Assembly (NCBI GenBank): GCA_028818385.1
Contig: JAPPNY010000163.1
Coordinates: 1-6,119 of the forward strand
Length of the DNA: 6,119 bases
Source: Spirochaetaceae bacterium
Lineage (GTDB): Bacteria; Spirochaetota; Spirochaetia; SZUA-6; Bin103
Direction of reading: 5' to 3'
Positions within the stretch are counted from its first letter, which is position 1. Each line of letters opens with the position of its first letter. A program made the translations under genes and the position numbers. Below, piece by piece: positions 1-3,187 of this stretch. The notes below the pieces were generated by a model that saw only the letters and a list, made by a program, of their open reading frames with translations, ran no database searches and had not been told where the DNA came from.

Positions 1-64
1 GAAGGGTACGCCACCTGCCTCACGCCGCGATCCACAACTTTCGGTTATACCTCGGTCCTTTTTC

Positions 65-445
65 ATGTTGCCGTTACCACGGATCTCGCCCCGCACGCTG
101 CGCCACACGACCGCGATGCATCTGCTCCAGTCCGGAGTCAACTACGGGCTGCGTTACGAGTACAACGCCTACATACGGGACGACGTCACCGTCATCGCCC
201 TCTGGCTCGGCCACGAGGACACCGCGACCACCCGCCAGTACGTCGAAGCCGACCTCGATCCCGCTCGATCTGTACCATGCTGCAACGAGCCGCGACCTCC
301 GGCCGACTCGTTGGGCGCGTGCAGGTCAGGCCGGGAGAGGCGGGGAGCGCATCGGTTCGGTCGTGGTCAGCGCTCTCGATGCCGGCGACGCCCCCGTTTC
401 GCTGCTTCGGCGCCGGGAGGCTCGGGGCTGGTTTCCGCCAGGTAG
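65..445 (+). pseudogene. Tyrosine recombinase (XerC/D-like integrase) C-terminal remnant
   Basis: This reading frame encodes the end of a tyrosine-recombinase catalytic domain. Residues 7-25 give the box II region (SPRTLRHTTAMHLLQSGV), residues 41-50 give VTVIALWLGH, and Y59 in TTRQYVEADL is the expected nucleophile. Recognisable homology covers only about 80-256; the rest of the frame, to 445, resembles nothing and overlaps the 3' end of the convergent integrase. The frame is open back to the window edge, but the N-terminal core-binding domain and the first catalytic Arg are not seen before 65. Two lesions are visible. The first His of the usual HTLRH box is Arg (R10, CGC where CAC is expected), and a 14-residue insertion (residues 26-39) splits SGV from DVTVIALWLGH. 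Family knowledge says both should harm recombination, so I infer a decayed remnant. The family call is secure; the gene limits are not. Confidence 0.75.
140..181 (+). other. 14-codon in-frame insertion in the integrase remnant
   Basis: These 42 nt encode NYGLRYEYNAYIRD. In relatives of this integrase the surrounding protein normally runs straight through as LLQSGVDVTVIALWLGHE or similar. The insertion keeps the reading frame and is unusually Tyr-rich (four Tyr in 14). It lies between two conserved helices of the catalytic domain. Its borders are inferred from remembered family sequence rather than from an alignment, so they may be off by a codon. Confidence 0.55.
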
Positions 446-1629
446 TCGGCCCAATCGTTCATGAGCCGCCGCCGACGCTCGAACAGGTCCGACCGGGCGT
501 AGGCGGCTTCGACCTGGTTCTGGACCACATGCGCCAGCGCCGCCTCGATGACCTCGCGCGGATGGTCCGTCTCCTCGGCCGCCCAGTCCCGGAACGACGA
601 GCGGAAGCCATGCGGAACGCAGCTGATGCCGCAGCGTTTCAGCAGCCGGCGCAGCCGCTGGACATCCAGCGCTCCCCCACCCGGGGCAGGGAACACCAGC
701 GCACCGCCGCCGCCAAGAGTCCGCGCCTCGTCGAGGATGCCGACGGCGCGGCTGCACAGCGGAACCCGGTGGTCGCGCTTCATCTTCATCCGGGCCGCCG
801 AGAGCGTCCACACGCGGCCGGCCGAGTCCATCTCGTCCCACGCGGCGAAGCGGACTTCCCCCGAGCGCGCCGCCGTGAGCACCAGGAACTCGAACGCCAG
901 CTTGTCGACCGCTTGCTTGCGGGATGCCCGCACCGCCGCCAGAGCCGCGGCGACCTCACGGTGCGGCAGCGCCCGCATGTGCGTCACGACGCCGCGTTGC
1001 GGGCCGAGCACGGGGCGCACCCTGTCGGCCGGGTTGTCGTTCCTGAGATTCATCGCGATGGCCCACTCCAGCACCGCGTGGAGGCGCTGCCGGACGGCCT
1101 TGGCGATGACGGGCTTGGTGTACCAGATGGGCGAGAGAATCGCCAGCACGTCGGCGGACGTGACCTCGGAGACGGGCTGCGTGCCGATGCGCGGGAAGGC
1201 GTAGCGTCGGAGGCTGTTGCGCCACGCCCGGACCTGCTCGGCGTTCTTCCAGCCGGCCTGCTTCTGCTCGACCACGGAGGCGGTGGCTTCGGCGAAGGTG
1301 GGCATGCTCTGGAGGCGGCGCTTGTCGGCGAGCGGGTCGCCGCCGGAGCGTGCGAGCTTGCGGTTGGCGACGGCCTTATCACGCGCCTCGGCGAGCGAGA
1401 CGAGCGCGGCCGAGCCGAGTCCGAGCTCGCAGCGCTTGCCGCGGATGACGAGGCGCTGGATCCAGCTACGGGCGCCGGTCGACTGGACGTAGAGGTAGAG
1501 TCCGTTGCCGTCGATGTGGTGCCCTGGCGGTGCGTTGCGGACGAAGGCGGGGGCGAGGGCGTTGTGGGGATGGCGACCCCGGCGCTTGGTCCTGCGGGGT
1601 TCCGGGGCGGCTGCCGTCTCTGCAATCAT
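367..1629 (-). CDS. P4-type tyrosine recombinase / site-specific integrase, apparently complete
   Basis: This 420-aa protein would catalyse site-specific strand exchange between the attachment sites of an integrative element, as phage P4-type integrases do. Residues about 22-105 form the arm-type DNA-binding domain (DUF4102-like), with GNGLYLYVQSTGARSW, the ELGLGS segment and LAEARDKA. Residues about 110-205 form the helical core-binding (SAM-like) domain, including RQRLHAVLEWAIAMN. Residues about 220-400 form the catalytic domain: R255 in TAARSGEVR, a candidate Lys at K282 or K284, H340 and R343 in PHGFRSSFRDWA, H367 in ALAHVV, and the nucleophile Y377 in VEAAYARSDLFERRR. Length and motif order are normal for the family, with no frameshift or stop, so it may be active. 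The ATG at 1629 is the only good start before residue 109; it has no well-spaced Shine-Dalgarno and may be leaderless. It lies in tandem with a truncated paralogue upstream. No attachment site or tRNA is recognisable nearby. Confidence 0.93.
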   Translation of the reverse strand: MIAETAAAPEPRRTKRRGRHPHNALAPAFVRNAPPGHHIDGNGLYLYVQSTGARSWIQRLVIRGKRCELGLGSAALVSLAEARDKAVANRKLARSGGDPLADKRRLQSMPTFAEATASVVEQKQAGWKNAEQVRAWRNSLRRYAFPRIGTQPVSEVTSADVLAILSPIWYTKPVIAKAVRQRLHAVLEWAIAMNLRNDNPADRVRPVLGPQRGVVTHMRALPHREVAAALAAVRASRKQAVDKLAFEFLVLTAARSGEVRFAAWDEMDSAGRVWTLSAARMKMKRDHRVPLCSRAVGILDEARTLGGGGALVFPAPGGGALDVQRLRRLLKRCGISCVPHGFRSSFRDWAAEETDHPREVIEAALAHVVQNQVEAAYARSDLFERRRRLMNDWADYLAETSPEPPGAEAAKRGRRRHRER

Positions 1630-1630
1630 C

Positions 1631-1654
1631 CCTGCATTATATGCGGGATGCAGG
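1631..1654. repeat. Inverted repeat over the integrase -10 box (possible operator)
   Basis: CCTGCAT at 1631-1637 is the exact inverse of ATGCAGG at 1648-1654, with a 10-bp centre. The left arm touches the TATAAT box, which otherwise lies in the centre. The placement suits a repressor site or an autoregulatory binding site, but no regulator gene is visible in the window. Confidence 0.45.
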
Positions 1655-1666
1655 CGGATTTCGCAA
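1636..1666 (-). promoter_or_regulatory. Candidate promoter of the complete integrase, leaderless
   Basis: On the minus strand a perfect TATAAT (1636-1641) follows TTGCGA (1661-1666) with a 19-bp spacer, which is longer than ideal. With normal -10 to start spacing, transcription would begin at or next to the A of the ATG at 1629, leaving little or no 5' leader. That fits the absence of a properly spaced ribosome binding site. The -10 match is exact and the -35 match is moderate. It is a prediction only. Confidence 0.5.
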
Positions 1667-1682
1667 GAACTTCCCGGGCGGT

Positions 1683-1769
1683 TCAGGCCACGGATGCTGA
1701 CAGTAAATGACTGCTGTTCAGTAGTTTATAGGCATACCTGAACGATGCTGGACGCCAACGGAACCCAGA
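1683..1769. other. AT-richer junction between the two minus-strand integrases
   Basis: This stretch of about 87 bp separates the breakpoint of the truncated integrase from the promoter of the complete one and is visibly less GC-rich than its surroundings. It holds an inverted pair GTTCAGG (1681-1687) and CCTGAAC (1737-1743), a direct repeat GATGCTG (1693-1699 and 1744-1750), and an imperfect dyad CTGACAG (1697-1703) with CTGTTCAG (1714-1721). It may be an old element end or att remnant. Nothing in it is a recognised site. Confidence 0.35.
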
Positions 1770-2363
1770 TGGGCGATGCTCCATGGCCACCGCCCACTCC
1801 ATCACCGCGTGCAGGCGCTGGCGCAGCCGCCGCGCCGTCGTCGGCGACCGGTGCCACACCGGCGCCAGGGTCTCGACGACGTCGGCGCGGGTCACCTCCG
1901 ACACCCGCATCCGGCCCATGCGCGGAAAGGCGTACCGCGCCAGGCCCGACAGCCAGTCGCGGCCGTACTTCCGGTTGCGCCATCCGGGCCTGATCTGCGC
2001 CCACACCTGCTCGGCCGCCTCGGCGAAGGTCGGCACCCCCCGGGCCCGCCGCTTCTCGGCCAGGGGGTCGCCGCCGGCGCGGGCGAGCCGGCGGTTGTCG
2101 AAGGCCCGGGCGCGGGCCTCGTCGAGCGAGACGAGGGGAAAGCTGCCCAGCCCCAGCTCGCGCCGCCGGCCGCGAATCGAGAGCCGCTGCACCCAGCTCC
2201 GGGTGCCCGTCGGCTGCACGTCGAGGTAGAGGCCGTGGCCGTCGCAGTACCGGCCGGCCTCGGCCACCGTGCGCACGAAAGCGTCCGAGAGGGCGTTGCG
2301 CGGGTGCCGCCCGCGAGATCCCGGTTGTGGTCGTCCGTCCGCATCATCTCGCACCTGCCCCAC
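1683..2363 (-). pseudogene. Truncated P4-type integrase (N-terminal half only)
   Basis: The 226-aa frame starts at GTG 2363, preceded by GGGGA five bases upstream, a good ribosome binding site that supports this start. Residues about 20-105 are a DUF4102-like arm-binding domain (DGHGLYLDVQPTGTRSW, ELGLGSFPLVSLDEARARA). Residues about 110-198 are the core-binding domain (VPTFAEAA, RLRQRLHAVMEWAVAMEHRP). The protein is clearly paralogous to the complete integrase downstream in the same orientation. Homology stops after P198, near 1770, just where the family continues into the catalytic domain. The last 28 residues are unrelated read-through, so no catalytic Arg, His or Tyr is present. It cannot be a recombinase. 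A role as a DNA-binding fragment competing at arm sites is possible, but decay after a deletion or replacement is the simpler reading. Confidence 0.85.
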
Positions 2364-2400
2364 GTTCTTCCCCTTTTTCGCCGGCGTATTTTGGCGGAAA

Positions 2401-2430
2401 ATTCACACTAAAGTAATACACCGTTCACAC
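2401..2430. repeat. TTCACAC direct repeats at the truncated integrase promoter
   Basis: TTCACAC occurs at 2402-2408 and 2424-2430, exactly 22 bp apart, about two helical turns. An inverted copy, GTGTGAAT, lies at 2548-2555 and pairs exactly with ATTCACAC at 2401-2408. Position relative to the integrase start would suit operator boxes or integrase arm-type binding sites. That is inference; the motif is not one I recognise. Confidence 0.4.
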
Positions 2431-2442
2431 GGGCGGGATCAA
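2413..2442 (-). promoter_or_regulatory. Candidate promoter of the truncated integrase
   Basis: On the minus strand TTGATC (2437-2442) and TATTAC (2413-2418) are separated by 18 bp. Each matches the sigma-70 consensus at four of six bases. The predicted start falls near 2406, leaving a leader of about 40 nt that ends in the GGGGA ribosome binding site before the GTG at 2363. Two TTCACAC boxes overlap the spacer and the start region. Confidence 0.35.
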
Positions 2443-2454
2443 GCCAGCCTGCCG

Positions 2455-2478
2455 AAAAAACCGCGCCATTTCCGGCGG
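2455..2478 (-). terminator. Candidate intrinsic terminator, minus strand
   Basis: Read on the minus strand, CCGCC (2474-2478) pairs with GGCGCGG (2461-2467) with one bulged base around a 6-nt loop, followed at once by six T (2455-2460). It would stop leftward transcription just before the truncated integrase promoter. The stem is short and bulged, so strength is uncertain. Confidence 0.45.
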
Positions 2479-2489
2479 ACCACCCAATC

Positions 2490-2508
2490 GCCGGGCCGAT
2501 TGCCCGGC
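2490..2508. other. GC-rich stem-loop
   Basis: GCCGGGC (2490-2496) and GCCCGGC (2502-2508) form a perfect 7-bp stem with a CGATT loop. No T-tract follows on either strand, so it is not called a terminator. It lies between the terminator-like hairpin and the inverted GTGTGAAT box. Confidence 0.45.
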
Positions 2509-2774
2509 CCCCGAAGGGCGGACTGATCCGATTACCGCCGTGGTTATGTGTGAATACTAATTCACCACCGAAGATCCCGCAATCGTGGCGGTGGGCGTCG
2601 AGGAGGAGCCACCAGAGATGCGGATCGTCGGCTGACCATCACGGTCGACCCGGGAGGCCGGGGGGGCGGCTCTGATCCGATCCCGGTTTGCCATGCGAGA
2701 CGGTCGGCGAAGTCACCCAGGACGTTGACTGGCAACGTCTCGAGGCGGCACGGAAGCGCAGGAGGCTGAGACGA

Positions 2775-2880
2775 GATGTTGAGCGGTGGTCAACACGGGG
2801 GAGAGGCAGGGGGCGGATGGTCTGGTTTTCCCCCGCTGCTGGCGACAGAGGCTCGGATTCACAAGGGAGAACGCCGTTGA
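2775..2880 (+). repeat. Leader-like direct repeat, copy 1 (degenerate)
   Basis: Positions 2775-2843 match 2983-3051 without gaps at 53 of 69 bases, counted by eye, at an offset of exactly 208 bp. The most conserved stretch includes AGGGGGCGGATGG. Weaker similarity continues to about 2880, where AAGGGAGA and a TTG at 2877-2879 line up, with a 1-nt shift, with the ribosome binding site and ATG of the large gene in copy 2. After that TTG the frame closes within six codons, so copy 1 looks like a leader that has lost its gene. Confidence 0.65.
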
Positions 2881-2934
2881 GGCGCGTAACTTGCTGACTG
2901 ACAACGGCTTACGGCAACACCGCCCGGGGACGTA

Positions 2935-2949
2935 GCACAGTTCGTGTGC
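2935..2949 (+). other. Small perfect hairpin before leader copy 2
   Basis: GCACA (2935-2939) and TGTGC (2945-2949) form a 5-bp stem closed by a GTTCG loop. It sits between the two leader copies, with no T-tract after it. Its role is unknown, and a stem this short can arise by chance. Confidence 0.3.
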
Positions 2950-2982
2950 AATTCACTTGCGGAGTGCGGGAGGCGTAAAGCA

Positions 2983-3088
2983 GATGCGGATCGATGGTCG
3001 ACACGAGCGGACGACAGGGGGCGGATGGTTGGGTTGTCCGCCGCTGCCGGCTACGAGAGGACTGGCAAAGAGGGGAGATTGCGACATG
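2983..3088 (+). repeat. Leader-like direct repeat, copy 2 (5' leader of the large gene)
   Basis: This is the partner of the copy at 2775-2880. It ends in the ribosome binding site and ATG of the exported-protein gene. It contains a possible hairpin, GGCGGA pairing with TCCGCC (about 3020-3042), that copy 1 does not keep in the same form. No known riboswitch consensus was recognised. Confidence 0.6.
3071..3077 (+). promoter_or_regulatory. Ribosome binding site of the large exported-protein gene
   Basis: AGGGGAG ends 8 nt before the ATG at 3086, a normal Shine-Dalgarno position. Together with the signal peptide that follows directly, it decides the start of the gene. Confidence 0.7.
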
Positions 3089-3187
3089 CGGACAGGAGCG
3101 ATTTTCGCGAGAGGCAGTTGCAGGGCGTTGAAGAAGTTGGCGCTGTTCGGCGTGGTATTCGCGCTGGGGGCCGGTACGGCCGCCGCG
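3086..3187 (+). other. Signal peptide coding segment
   Basis: Residues 1-34 of the large protein show R9, R13, K16 and K17 ahead of a hydrophobic core (about 18-30), then an Ala-x-Ala site with predicted cleavage between A34 and Q35. The only Cys (C12) is in the n-region and there is no lipobox, so a type I rather than lipoprotein signal is expected. Confidence 0.8.

Larger units (their letters stand above)
2364..3085. other. Gene-free region of about 720 bp with repeats and hairpins
   Basis: No reading frame here resembles a known protein. The region contains a candidate minus-strand promoter with TTCACAC boxes, a minus-strand terminator-like hairpin, a GC-rich stem-loop, a small hairpin at 2935-2949, and two copies of a leader-like direct repeat. 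The part from about 2560 to 2740 shows nothing I can assign. A five-codon frame at 2618-2635 follows an AGGAGGA-like tract but is too short to call. Confidence 0.6.

Noticed and set aside
277..1710. Long + strand frame (477 codons) across the integrase
   Set aside because: It lies antisense to a protein with full integrase motifs. Its composition (Arg/Gly/Ala/Asp-rich, no domain) is typical of a shadow in GC-rich DNA.
2618..2635. Five-codon frame after an AGGAGGA-like tract
   Set aside because: It is too short to support as a gene and shows no further conservation or attenuator structure.
2616..2993. 12-bp match AGATGCGGATCG (2616-2627 and 2982-2993) as a third leader copy
   Set aside because: About one such match is expected by chance in a window of this size, and similarity does not extend clearly beyond it.
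2983..3085. Riboswitch (cobalamin or c-di-GMP) in the leader
   Set aside because: CGCTGCCGGC and GGCAAAG looked briefly suggestive, but the remaining consensus elements and stem arrangement of either class are absent.
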